From: an uncultured Bacteroidota bacterium
Lineage (GTDB): Bacteria; Bacteroidota; Bacteroidia; Bacteroidales; P3
DNA length: 18,324 nt
Reading direction: 5' to 3'
NCBI GenBank assembly: GCA_900545215.1
Contig: UQXW01000045.1
Coordinates: forward strand, 1 to 18,324
Shown: in pieces, positions 6,139-14,489 of the stretch
Layout: every line of letters begins with the position of its first letter
Position numbering within the stretch: position 1 is the stretch's first letter
The notes under the pieces: model-generated
Told to the model about the DNA's origin: nothing
The model's input: only the letters and a program-made list of their open reading frames with translations
Databases searched by the model: none
Made by a program: the position numbers and the translations under genes

Positions 6139-6942
6139 ATGAAACAAAGAGTAATAAATTTCTTTCTCAACGATAAAATCATATTGACTTTCATCGTCAT
6201 CAATTTTATCACCATCTTTGCACAAGAGAGCGGGTATCGTTCTTCCATGCTAACATACATAGATTGCGGAATATCCTTGATATTCCTGATTGAAATGATT
6301 GTCAAGCATTGTGTTTATGGAATAAAGGAATATTGGAAAGATGCTTGGAACAGATTTGATGGCATTCTTGTTATGGTAACAACACCTTCATTGTTGAATA
6401 TGTTTATTTCCATGAATATGAATCTATCATTTTTAATGGTCTTAAGAGTGCTTCGTGCATTCAAGATGTTCAGAATGATAAAGTTTTTTCCCAATATAGG
6501 AGCTATTACCATGGGATTGAAGCGAGCAATCAAAGATTCTTACAGTGTGTTCTTCGGTCTGTTTATCATCATAATTGTATTTTCGCTCTTTAATTGCATC
6601 ATGTTCGGCGAGGCTGCTCCGGAATATTTCGACAATCCGATGGACAGCATTTATTCTGTCTTCAGACTGTTCACCGTGGAGGGTTGGTATGAAATTCCCG
6701 ATGCCATCTCTTCCTATTACGATAGTTCGGAAGCAATAATTATTTTGGTAAAAACATACTTTTCCATTTTGTTAGTAATCGGCGGTATCTTAGGAATGTC
6801 GCTTGTCAATTCAATATTTGTGGATGCAATGGTCAGCGACAATAATGATGACTTAGAAGCCGATGTCAAACGATTGGAAGAAAAGATAGACAGACTAACC
6901 GAAAAGATAACCGATTTGCAGGAAAACGATAGCTTACACTGA
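6139..6942 (+). CDS. BacNav-like voltage-gated ion channel subunit
   Basis: This 267-aa protein has six membrane segments in the Ion_trans layout of one-domain bacterial channels that assemble as tetramers. S4 (about 96-117) carries five positive residues at every third position (R103, R106, K109, R112, K115), the voltage-sensor signature. After S5 the pore loop holds the filter FTVEGWYEI (E181). BacNav sodium channels have TLESW there; the Gly in EGW resembles the TLEGW filter reported for the calcium-permeable bacterial channel CavMr, so the ion could be Na or Ca. After S6, residues 236-262 form a heptad coiled coil (L239, V243, L246, I250, L253, I257, L260), as in the BacNav C-terminal bundle. 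The length fits the family. It converges with the transporter pair. Confidence 0.85.
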   Translation: MKQRVINFFLNDKIILTFIVINFITIFAQESGYRSSMLTYIDCGISLIFLIEMIVKHCVYGIKEYWKDAWNRFDGILVMVTTPSLLNMFISMNMNLSFLMVLRVLRAFKMFRMIKFFPNIGAITMGLKRAIKDSYSVFFGLFIIIIVFSLFNCIMFGEAAPEYFDNPMDSIYSVFRLFTVEGWYEIPDAISSYYDSSEAIIILVKTYFSILLVIGGILGMSLVNSIFVDAMVSDNNDDLEADVKRLEEKIDRLTEKITDLQENDSLH

Positions 6943-7004
6943 TAACACCGACGCAAAAAAAATGCACTTCTATTTTGAACTTACATACCGATGTTTTCTA
7001 TCAC

Positions 7005-7092
7005 TTTTCCGTAATGCCGTTTCGCTGAAATGAATCGCCGAAAGAATTTATTCAAACGGCGATTTGTTCTCACGGAACGGCGTTACGGAAAA
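7005..7092. repeat. Palindromic intergenic repeat, copy A
   Basis: The outer arms TTTTCCGTAATGCCGTT (7005-7021) and AACGGCGTTACGGAAAA (7076-7092) pair at 16 of 17 positions. The inner arms AATCGCCG (7033-7040) and CGGCGATT (7057-7064) pair fully. It contains CGCCGAAAGAA (7036-7046), shared with copies B and C. It sits between two convergent genes and could act as a two-way terminator. Confidence 0.7.
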
Positions 7093-7121
7093 ATATTGCC
7101 ACGAAGTGTCTTCTCTGAGTT

Positions 7122-8300
7122 TTATCTCAGTTTGTCTCTTTGGTAGGTTTTGCGTATGTTTGTAAAGAAGAATATGACACCTGCGGCATTCACGAAGCCG
7201 GCTGTCCAAAAGGCGGAGAAATAGCCGAAGTATTCGACAAGCATTCCGCCTATCATTATGCCCAATCCCACTCCTACGTCCCAAGAAATAAGTAGCGATG
7301 AGTTGGCAGTTCCTCTTTGTGTGTGCTGAGCGAGGTTGATGAACATGGTTTGAAAAGCCGGGAACATGTGTCCGTTTCCCAAGCCTATTATGAGGGCTGC
7401 TCCGTAATATCCGAAGTAGTTATGTACGCCTGCAAAAAGGAAATAACCGCATAGGGAAATAAGCAAGCCCAAGGATGCGTTCCAAATCAACATGCCTTTA
7501 CGTAATGTGCGGCTTCCGATGAGCCTCGATAGTATCAATCCGACGGACAACAGGAGAAAAAACACTCCCGTACCGCCTGTTATGCCCAATCTCTCTTTGC
7601 CGTATATGGCTATATAGGTCGAAATCACTCCGTAGCCGAAAGCGAAACAAATCATTGCCAAAGCCTCTCTCCATGCTCTGACAAGGAAGAACCTGTCCAA
7701 ACTTATCTTATTGGCTTTCTTCACCAATTCTCTTTTCTTTAATTTCAATGTGGAGTTGATTACAAAGCCCAAACCTGCAAAAAGCAGGGATAGAGAGAAT
7801 ATGATATTGTAGTTATGGCAGGCATCGTAAATCCATAAAGCCACAGATGGGCTTATTGCCGTCGCTATGTTGTTGCTCAATCCGTAATAGCCTATGCCCT
7901 CCGCCCGACGCGAGGGATACAATACGTCGATGGCGACGGTGCTGTTGGCAACGGTTGTTGCTCCGAAAGGAGCTCCGTGCAGGGTTCTGATGATTGCGAA
8001 CAACAGAAGCGAGCCTGCCACCATATAGCCTGCGAAAAAGAGAAAGAAAAGGAACATGCAGAGCAACAGAACTTTCTTTCTGTCGAAACTATCGACGAAA
8101 TAACCGCTGAAAGGTCTGATGAGTAAAGCCGTCAAAGCGTATCCGGAAAGCACAAGTCCTATCGTATGTTTGTCCGCACCGAAAGTCTCGCTCAGATAGA
8201 GCGGCAGCAGCGGTGTAACCAACATGAAAGAGAAGTATATGGCGAAATTCGCCAACCATGTCTTCAAATATTCCGCATTCCAGAGCTTTTCTTTTTCCAT
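7122..8300 (-). CDS. MFS transporter (drug/solute efflux type)
   Basis: This 392-aa major facilitator protein has 12 predicted membrane helices. The loop between helices 2 and 3 has the family motif in the form GYFVDSFDRKKV. A charged central loop (LKLKKRELVKKANK) separates the two halves. The N-terminal half resembles multidrug and arabinose-efflux-type MFS members; the substrate cannot be told. It starts 15 bases after the stop of the MATE gene, so the two are one transcript with MATE first. A terminator-like palindrome (copy A) lies downstream. Confidence 0.87.
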   Translation of the reverse strand: MEKEKLWNAEYLKTWLANFAIYFSFMLVTPLLPLYLSETFGADKHTIGLVLSGYALTALLIRPFSGYFVDSFDRKKVLLLCMFLFFLFFAGYMVAGSLLLFAIIRTLHGAPFGATTVANSTVAIDVLYPSRRAEGIGYYGLSNNIATAISPSVALWIYDACHNYNIIFSLSLLFAGLGFVINSTLKLKKRELVKKANKISLDRFFLVRAWREALAMICFAFGYGVISTYIAIYGKERLGITGGTGVFFLLLSVGLILSRLIGSRTLRKGMLIWNASLGLLISLCGYFLFAGVHNYFGYYGAALIIGLGNGHMFPAFQTMFINLAQHTQRGTANSSLLISWDVGVGLGIMIGGMLVEYFGYFSAFWTAGFVNAAGVIFFFTNIRKTYQRDKLR

Positions 8301-8315
8301 TTCTCAAATTCGTTT

Positions 8316-9686
8316 TCACCCTGCTACCGAAAAATCGGGAGCTTTCATCTTCTTAATCTGTATTTTCAGCATTATCATCGTTATGACGAAAGCAGAAAAA
8401 TCCGCAACAGGGCAGGCAAACCAAACACCGTTCAATCCCATGAACAGAGGGAAGATAAGCAATCCCGGTATCAGAAAGATAAGTTGACGTGTCAGCGAAA
8501 GAAATATTGCTTTCTTTGCAAATCCGACGGATTGAAAGAAACTGGCTGCCACGACCTGCAATCCGATAACGGGAGACATCGCCATAAGTATCCGGAAACC
8601 GATGACGGAAAGGTCTATCAGTTTTCGGTCGGTTGTAAACGCCGATGCCAAAAGTCCGGGAATGAATTCCGAAGCCATAAATCCCACGGTGGTTACCAAC
8701 CCTCCCAAAACCAATGATAGTTTCAAGCATTTCAAAACCCTGTCCATGCGTTTTGCTCCATAGTTATAGCCGACTATGGGTTGCATTCCCTGCGTTACGC
8801 CAAGCACAACCATAAGGAACATAAAGGCCACCGAATTGACTATGCCGTATGCACCTATTGCCAAATCGCCTCCGTATTTCTTCAAACTGATATTGAAGAT
8901 GATGACAACCAAACAGCCCACAAGGTTGGTCGCAAAAGGAGAAGCACCTATGGCACAAGCCTGTGCAACAATCTTTCGCTTCAAATGCAGGCATTCTTTG
9001 GTGATATATACAACTTTGTTACGCTTCAAAAGCATAAAAATCAAAACGAACGTTGTCATTGCCTGCGTCAACACCGTCGCCCATGCCGCTCCGGAAATTC
9101 CCCAATCGAAAACAAAGATGAAGAGTGCGGCAAGAATGGCGTTCATGATGACAGAGCCGACGGTAACCCACATTGCTTTTTCCGGATAGCCGGAAGAACG
9201 CAAAACGGAGTTCAATCCGAGGTACAGATGGGTGAAAACATTTCCTATAAGTATGACAAACATATAATCCTTGGCATAAGGCACTGTCTGCGGACTGCCT
9301 CCGAGTGCATATAATATAGGTTCCAAGAACGGAAGGCAGACAAGAGTGAAGCCTACACCGAAAATTATGTTCAGAATAATCACATTACCCAACACAAGCC
9401 TTGCCGTATCATAATCCTTCTCGCCCAACTTGATTGAAACCATGGTTGCGGCACCCACGCCCACCAAAGCACCGAACGCAGCCGCAAGGTTCATGAAAGG
9501 AAAGGTCAAAGCCAAGCCGGAAATAGCCATGGCATCGACACCCTGTCCTATGAAAATACGGTCGATTACATTGTAAAGCGAAGAAGCAATCTGTGCGACC
9601 ACCGCAGGCAAAGCATAGTTGATTAACAACCTGCCAATCTTTTCCCGTCCCAAAATCAGGGCTTTCTCTTCATTCTTTTCGTTCAT
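8316..9686 (-). CDS. MATE-family multidrug efflux transporter
   Basis: This 456-aa inner-membrane protein has 12 helices and typical MATE features: GREKIGRLLINYALPAVVAQ at the start, YNVIDRIFIGQG in helix 1, the matching half-repeat beginning at ACAIGASPFATNLVG, and GVTQGMQPIVGYNYGAK. MATE proteins export drugs or metabolites in exchange for H+ or Na+. I chose ATG 9686 over a frame-extending upstream start (9755) because the family begins about 10 residues before GREKIGRL. A perfect TAnnTTTG box on the minus strand (9696-9703) lies only 9 bases before this ATG, so the leader would be nearly absent if that box is used. It forms an operon with the MFS gene. Confidence 0.87.
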   Translation of the reverse strand: MNEKNEEKALILGREKIGRLLINYALPAVVAQIASSLYNVIDRIFIGQGVDAMAISGLALTFPFMNLAAAFGALVGVGAATMVSIKLGEKDYDTARLVLGNVIILNIIFGVGFTLVCLPFLEPILYALGGSPQTVPYAKDYMFVILIGNVFTHLYLGLNSVLRSSGYPEKAMWVTVGSVIMNAILAALFIFVFDWGISGAAWATVLTQAMTTFVLIFMLLKRNKVVYITKECLHLKRKIVAQACAIGASPFATNLVGCLVVIIFNISLKKYGGDLAIGAYGIVNSVAFMFLMVVLGVTQGMQPIVGYNYGAKRMDRVLKCLKLSLVLGGLVTTVGFMASEFIPGLLASAFTTDRKLIDLSVIGFRILMAMSPVIGLQVVAASFFQSVGFAKKAIFLSLTRQLIFLIPGLLIFPLFMGLNGVWFACPVADFSAFVITMIMLKIQIKKMKAPDFSVAG

Positions 9687-9820
9687 ATCGAAACGCAAAA
9701 TTACTACATTTAACCGTAAGGCGAAGCCGACAAAAGCGGAATTAACATACCGCATTCACCCAATCCGCAACGCATCACAATTAAAGCAAAATACCAACTA
9801 TCGTTACACTCCGACGAAAA

Positions 9821-9890
9821 GCCGTTTCAATTTCGTGAAACGGCATAACGATTTTTTCTTTCGGCGTTTTATTTTTCTCAAACGGCGTTC
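9821..9890. repeat. Palindromic intergenic repeat, copy B
   Basis: The hairpin GCCGTTTCA (9821-9829) / TGAAACGGC (9836-9844) is followed by a block in which 29 bases (9856-9884) are identical, in inverted orientation, to 15648-15676 of copy C. It includes CGCCGAAAGAA on the minus strand. Confidence 0.7.
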
Positions 9891-10103
9891 TATGAAAAGG
9901 AAATGCAGTTTCATTTTTGAGCTTATTCGATAATGATTTGCAGGGCGAGTAACGAAAGCTATCACAGACCTGCAATATCTATATTCTCCCCTATTCCTCG
10001 AAAGATTTCGGCTTTTTACTTCTCAGCATAAAGTAAAAAGATGAAATCAATAATCGAAATGCTGTTTTTCAATGCAAGAAGCAAGTAATCAAATAATTTT
10101 TCT
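9891..10103. other. Non-coding gap with two inverted repeats
   Basis: No gene is supported here. TTGCAGG (9938-9944) faces CCTGCAA (9969-9975). CTTTTTACTT (10012-10021) pairs perfectly with AAGTAAAAAG (10031-10040) around a 9-base loop. The first could be an operator or part of the repeat B family. The second could be a terminator on either strand. Confidence 0.5.
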
Positions 10104-10432
10104 TACTTTTGCCACGTGTAAACCCTTGCTGAAAGCCCCTTCGGGTGGAAGCGGGGTCGGCATACATGTAAAGGCGTAACTGTACGCTTTGATTTTGACG
10201 GTCTGTGAATCTCGCAAATTCGGCTGCTTATCAGAACAAAGCAACGGGAACGCCCCTTGGGTGTATTTATATTCCCGTTCGTTCGGCGTGAGTGCCAAGC
10301 ACTTCACACGAACACGGGATTATTATAAACACATCTTCGTGGGGCTTTCAGCGTTGCTCGTTTCGATAAGCAGGGGCAATGCGAGAGCCTACGGATCGTG
10401 GAACGGGTAACAGAATCGGCTCCACGTTTTTT
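10104..10432 (+). ncRNA. Candidate structured non-coding RNA, about 315 nt
   Basis: A perfect TAnnTTTG box (TACTTTTG, 10104-10111) precedes, and an intrinsic terminator ends, a hairpin-dense stretch with no convincing gene. Stems in order: TGCTGA (10127-10132)/TCGGCA (10157-10162) enclosing CCC/GGG and CTTC/GAAG; CTTTG (10187-10191)/CAAAG (10237-10241) with TTTTGA/TCAGAA and GAAT/ATTC inside; AACGGGAA (10243-10250)/TTCCCGTT (10272-10279); GTTCG (10281-10285)/CGAAC (10309-10313) enclosing GTGAGTGC/GCACTTCAC; GGCT plus GCGTTGC (10343-10357)/GCAATGC plus AGCC (10376-10389); and the terminator stem CGTGGA (10397-10402)/TCCACG (10421-10426) with six Ts. It is richer in G+C than its surroundings. 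It lacks landmarks of tmRNA, RNase P RNA and SRP RNA. A trans-acting RNA, or a guide or toxin-antitoxin RNA of the adjoining cassette, is possible. The RNA would begin near 10116-10119. Confidence 0.65.
10397..10432 (+). terminator. Intrinsic terminator of the candidate RNA
   Basis: CGTGGA (10397-10402) pairs with TCCACG (10421-10426), followed by TTTTTT (10427-10432). The next gene starts 64 bases later, so it needs its own promoter or read-through. Confidence 0.7.
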
Positions 10433-10496
10433 ATGTGTATGTCTCCTGTAAGGTTTTGATATTTTGCCGAAGAGCCGACGGCGGTAACTGTAATGA

Positions 10497-11315
10497 ATGG
10501 AAACACGGCAAGAATTACCGGAATGGCTCGATGATTACATCTTCAATGAATTGGGAGCAAAATATTCCCGTACCAATACCAATATGACGGTTATCGATTG
10601 GGGCAAAGAAGATATGCTTTCCTACCTCGGAACTTATTTTCCGAGAAGTTATACAGAGGCTTATTGCATTTTCTCCGATTACTTCAAAAACAATTTCACG
10701 AAATGGACAAAGCGGAACAGTTTATCCATTTTCGATTTCTGTTGCGGCACAGGCGGAGAAATCATAGGACTGTTGACTGCGATGGAAGACAGTTTGAAAA
10801 ACATCGAATCCGTGAAAATATATGCTCATGACGGCAACTGTAATGCTCTCAGACTATTCGAAAAAGTCATGTCGAAGTTTGAAATACATACATCGCTGAA
10901 AATAGAATACAGAACCTCATGTATAGAAATAGATGACTTATATGATTTGGGCGTTATCGGTGAAATAATCACGGATAAGTTCGACATAGTGATGTCATTC
11001 AAAGCAATATGCGAATTTGTAGATCAAGAGCGTCTTGAAGACTGCAACGCATACGCACAAGTCGCAAAGTTCTTTCTCCCGAAGATGAACGAAAAAGGAA
11101 TAATGCTGCTTGAAGATGTAACGACAAAGAGCAAGATTGTTCACGAATGGTTGACCCAACTGATGGACAAAGGTTTGCAAGAAGCCGATGTAAATATACT
11201 AAACCGCAATCCCGGCTATAATCAAACCTTTACGGTTTCCCATTCACGAAAACGAAACGACATAAGCAAAGTTGCTTGGAGAATAATAACGGAACGCAAT
11301 CAAACAACAATATAA
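10497..11315 (+). CDS. Class I SAM-dependent methyltransferase-like protein
   Basis: This 272-aa soluble protein has a Rossmann-type methyltransferase core. FDFCCGTGGE (79-88) is the SAM-binding glycine loop, YAHDGN (109-114) gives the acidic ribose-binding residue, FDIVMSFKAICEF (162-174) fits motif IV, and MLLEDV (203-208) fits a later strand. No NPPY/DPPY motif of N6-adenine or N4-cytosine methylases and no PCQ motif of C5 methylases is seen, so the target is not obvious. The N-terminal YSRTNTNMTVIDWGKEDMLSYL and the region before the core recall rRNA or small-molecule methylases, without a clear match. The stop is 2 bases before the helicase ATG, implying translational coupling. A weak -7-like TATTTTG (10460-10466) is the only promoter hint. 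Confidence 0.7.
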   Translation: METRQELPEWLDDYIFNELGAKYSRTNTNMTVIDWGKEDMLSYLGTYFPRSYTEAYCIFSDYFKNNFTKWTKRNSLSIFDFCCGTGGEIIGLLTAMEDSLKNIESVKIYAHDGNCNALRLFEKVMSKFEIHTSLKIEYRTSCIEIDDLYDLGVIGEIITDKFDIVMSFKAICEFVDQERLEDCNAYAQVAKFFLPKMNEKGIMLLEDVTTKSKIVHEWLTQLMDKGLQEADVNILNRNPGYNQTFTVSHSRKRNDISKVAWRIITERNQTTI

Positions 11316-11317
11316 AG

Positions 11318-12370
11318 ATGAAAAAAGATTGGATGATTAAAGAGTCGGAATTAGATGACGACCAAATAAAAGTATTGACGGCTACATTGGACAAATCATG
11401 TATCGTATCCGGATGTGCAGGCAGCGGCAAGTCCGTCTTAGCCTTGATAAAAGCCCAGCGAATCCAAAAGGAACGCGGCAATGATTACGAAATCATTGTC
11501 TATACCAAAGCTTTATGCAGATATATGGAATCCGGAAGAAAAGCCTTGGGCTTAAACAATCCTTTTTATTACCTTCATAAGTGGAAGAGGTCGTGGTGTG
11601 ATAAACAGGCAGACTATATTATCGTTGATGAGATACAGGATTTCACGTCAGAAGAGATACAAGGATTTATCAATGCGGCAAGAAAGAATTTTTTCTTCTT
11701 CGGAGACAATGCACAATCCATTTACTATGATCCTGGAAGAAATGTTGCATTGGAAGATATCGGCTACTTACTTCCACAGGACAACAAACCGAAGATGTGG
11801 GAACTATATAGAAATTATCGTCTTCCCATACAGGTAGCCAGATTCGTTCAATATGTAGGCGTCGACTTGAATCCGTTCGAAGAAAGTACTTATAAGAATG
11901 CAGGAGGAGACGACAGCATTCCTCACGTATTGCAATATGAAAGTCCGATAGAACAAATCGAAGCAATAAAAAGAATAATCGGCGACAGACTTACCGATGT
12001 TGCTATTCTGCTTCCGCTCAATGAACAGGTTAAAGAGGTCGGAGAAATTCTTACATCTTTGGAAATGAATTACGAACAGAAATATAACAACAAAGATCCC
12101 GAAAAAGCAAAAGATAACTTGGATTTCGATACTTCAAACTTGAAGCTTATGACTTATCACAGTGCAAAAGGTTTGCAGTTCGAGACTGTATTTCTTCCTT
12201 TACTGGAAACTTCCGACGTAGAAGCAAAAAGAAAAGCTCTTTATGTGGCGATGACTCGTACATATAAGCAATTATATATAATGTATAGCGGCAATCTGCC
12301 GAACGTTTTGGCGGATATACCTGCCGAACTATACACACAAAAGGAAGTAGAAGAAATAGAAGACATTTAA
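11318..12370 (+). CDS. Minimal UvrD/SF1-type helicase-like ATPase
   Basis: This 350-aa protein carries the SF1 motifs in order. Walker A is GCAGSGKS (32-39). Walker B with the SF1 glutamine is IIVDEIQDF (101-109). Motif III is GDNAQSIY (129-136). YRNYRLP (164-170) is motif IV-like with its arginines. Motif V is TYHSAKGLQFETVF (279-292). Motif VI is YVAMTRTYKQLY (309-320). At 350 aa it is about half the length of UvrD or Rep (about 700 aa), lacking the large 1B and 2B insertions, so it may translocate or remodel rather than unwind on its own. The first ATG at 11318 follows the methyltransferase stop directly; an in-frame TTG (11276) inside that gene is less likely. It is the middle gene of the cassette. 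Confidence 0.85.
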   Translation: MKKDWMIKESELDDDQIKVLTATLDKSCIVSGCAGSGKSVLALIKAQRIQKERGNDYEIIVYTKALCRYMESGRKALGLNNPFYYLHKWKRSWCDKQADYIIVDEIQDFTSEEIQGFINAARKNFFFFGDNAQSIYYDPGRNVALEDIGYLLPQDNKPKMWELYRNYRLPIQVARFVQYVGVDLNPFEESTYKNAGGDDSIPHVLQYESPIEQIEAIKRIIGDRLTDVAILLPLNEQVKEVGEILTSLEMNYEQKYNNKDPEKAKDNLDFDTSNLKLMTYHSAKGLQFETVFLPLLETSDVEAKRKALYVAMTRTYKQLYIMYSGNLPNVLADIPAELYTQKEVEEIEDI

Positions 12371-12383
12371 TACCCGACGAATC

Positions 12384-14489
12384 ATGAAGAAACTATACAT
12401 ACCGACATCGACTTGCAACTTCAATAATATTTTGTCGAGCGAAAGCATTTCTCCAAAGGCATTCTATTCACTCCGAAAGTTCGGTTATTCTCGGTGGACG
12501 AATATTCCGGAGAATGATAACGACAATGTAATCCTTTTATATGAAGAGCCATTTGCTTTTTCCCGTCCGAAAAGCGATACAGAAGACCACCCTATGTTGG
12601 TGGAAATCGAAACCGATGAAGAGTTTCCGAAAACAAAAGTTCAGGGGGTACGTTATAGCGACCATACGATTTATTTGGTGCGAAGATGTACTCATTTCGT
12701 ATTTTTCAACGAGCAGGATATGAGAACAACTCTTTCTATGTCGGAAACAAGTGCAGAAACCAAATTGGTCGATCTTTATAAACGGCAAATATACATTCGC
12801 AATTTTCAACGCAGAACGCAGCAACAGAACATCAAAGTTGAAACCGGATTGAACGAAGCCGAGATAGAAGAAGATGTTCGCATAAACAAGATGAAGGGAT
12901 TGTTATATGGGTACTATATAGGGGCATATCTGTCAACTCCGAAAGAAATAACGGAAAGACACAAAAGGCTGACAGAACTCAGAAACATTTTCGGAGCCGT
13001 TGTTTCCTCTGAAAGCAGGCATCCGACCGGTGTGCAACAAAAGAGAATGGAAGAGATACTCTTTGAAATCAAAAAAGAAAATCCTGCATTTGGGGCATTG
13101 ACACAATATTGCCCGGATAACGTGAACGAAATACTTGATTTTGAATTTCGTTGTATTCGAAGCGGAGTATCTTATCCGAATTATTTTGATGCGGATGAAA
13201 TAATTCGGGAATTATCCACCGAAGAGGAAACGAAGAAAGCCTTTTCATGGTTGAGAAACGAGGAGAAGAAACTTGCCAAAGACGAACAGACTAAGCGAGA
13301 ACACTTATCCGTTAATGCAAAAGAGTTGATTGTCGAAGATAATACTTTGTTGGATATTTCCACCGCCCTGCTTCAAAATGAAGATGAGAAGAAGTTGGTG
13401 AAAGCATGGGTGAATAATATTTTCATATTGCCGGAGTACAACAAGAATATAGCTTCTTTCAAAAGCGATTTGGCGAATAAAATCACGACTAAAGCAAAAG
13501 AAATTTTCGGAGAAGAAAAATGGGAAAACAGTGATATAAAAAGATGGTTGAACAATATGAGAAGATATATCAATGGAGACGATGTAGAAATCGAATGGGA
13601 AAATCCCTTGGTTGCTTCCATAACTTCAGTGCTTCTGAAAGGAGATGATATAGATAATCTCTTAGCTTTCATGCGTTCAAAGTCCATATCCGACTATCGT
13701 ATTGCTTTTGCATTTTACGGCATGCTTCATGGATTTGCCAATCTCACCCGAGACTTCACCGACAACCTCTATACATACAAAGACAATAACTATATATCCG
13801 AAGTATATAAAGCAATATACAAACAAACGCAAGGAAAACCTTTTCCTCAATCCTCTTTACCGGAGAAGAACTACCGTTCTCCGTACTCAATAAGCGAAAA
13901 GCTTGTAACGAATTACGAAAAGGCAACAGGTGATGCACAATGGAAAAACGATTTTGAGAAAATCATTAACGATGGAAGAAGAAAGTTAGATGATCGAACT
14001 CAGCGGGAAGCACAGAGCGTAATCAATGCTTCTTCCAATCCTCAGGAATGCTACAATAAACTCAAAAAAGGTGTGTTGAAAACTAGGAGTGCTGTATTCA
14101 AAGCACTAAGAACAAAATTTGATTTGCAAGATACTGCTCAACAAGGTCAAGAACCACGGCAAGGAGATCTTTTTGAGGGCAACCCTTCGCCAGAAACACA
14201 TAAATTCTTTTACAATGACCCAAAGGCGTGGAAGCATATACAGAAGTTGATACCGCCAAAATATCAACGAAATGTCAAAGATGATTTTGATTGGTTTGCA
14301 GAAGAAATCAACAAATCGCCTAATCAACGTAAGAAATACTATCGTGACGTTAATGAACAAGACGATAAAACAGTTATTGAGAAATTCTGTAATCTGAAAT
14401 TAAAAGATAATCTTCCATACTTTCCCCAAGACATAAGGTTGAAAGTGAAGGAATATTTAATGTCAATATATTGCAAAGATGACAAATAG
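12384..14489 (+). CDS. Large protein of unknown function, 701 aa
   Basis: This long, mostly helical, charged protein has no signal peptide or membrane helix. The first 110 residues form a mixed alpha/beta region: LYIPTSTCNFNNILSSESI, a conserved-looking SPKAFYSLRKFGYSRW, then VILLYEEPF and HTIYLVRRCTHFVFF. That opening loosely recalls the HxTxxxNLxxIL start of ADP-ribosyltransferase-like folds such as DarT, but no catalytic set can be assigned, so I give no function. The middle (about 150-450) is helical and acidic/lysine-rich. The C-terminus has an aromatic KFFYNDPKAWKHIQKLIPPKYQRN segment. It starts 14 bases after the helicase stop. Given its size and lack of relatives I can name, it is the likely effector or sensor of the cassette. 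Confidence 0.75.
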   Translation: MKKLYIPTSTCNFNNILSSESISPKAFYSLRKFGYSRWTNIPENDNDNVILLYEEPFAFSRPKSDTEDHPMLVEIETDEEFPKTKVQGVRYSDHTIYLVRRCTHFVFFNEQDMRTTLSMSETSAETKLVDLYKRQIYIRNFQRRTQQQNIKVETGLNEAEIEEDVRINKMKGLLYGYYIGAYLSTPKEITERHKRLTELRNIFGAVVSSESRHPTGVQQKRMEEILFEIKKENPAFGALTQYCPDNVNEILDFEFRCIRSGVSYPNYFDADEIIRELSTEEETKKAFSWLRNEEKKLAKDEQTKREHLSVNAKELIVEDNTLLDISTALLQNEDEKKLVKAWVNNIFILPEYNKNIASFKSDLANKITTKAKEIFGEEKWENSDIKRWLNNMRRYINGDDVEIEWENPLVASITSVLLKGDDIDNLLAFMRSKSISDYRIAFAFYGMLHGFANLTRDFTDNLYTYKDNNYISEVYKAIYKQTQGKPFPQSSLPEKNYRSPYSISEKLVTNYEKATGDAQWKNDFEKIINDGRRKLDDRTQREAQSVINASSNPQECYNKLKKGVLKTRSAVFKALRTKFDLQDTAQQGQEPRQGDLFEGNPSPETHKFFYNDPKAWKHIQKLIPPKYQRNVKDDFDWFAEEINKSPNQRKKYYRDVNEQDDKTVIEKFCNLKLKDNLPYFPQDIRLKVKEYLMSIYCKDDK

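Noticed and set aside
10089..10410. Overlapping open frames on both strands (minus 10089-10307, plus 10189-10410)
   Set aside because: Both lie inside the dense hairpins of the candidate RNA, have no ribosome sites, and encode peptides of odd composition. Any apparent conservation would more likely come from the RNA.
10104..10432. Identity as RNase P RNA, tmRNA or SRP RNA
   Set aside because: No GAGGAAAGTCC-type P4 strand, no tRNA-like CCA end or tag frame, and no SRP Alu/GGAA tetraloop core. The short ACAGAAT-CGGCT likeness to the 3' end of RNase P RNA is too weak.
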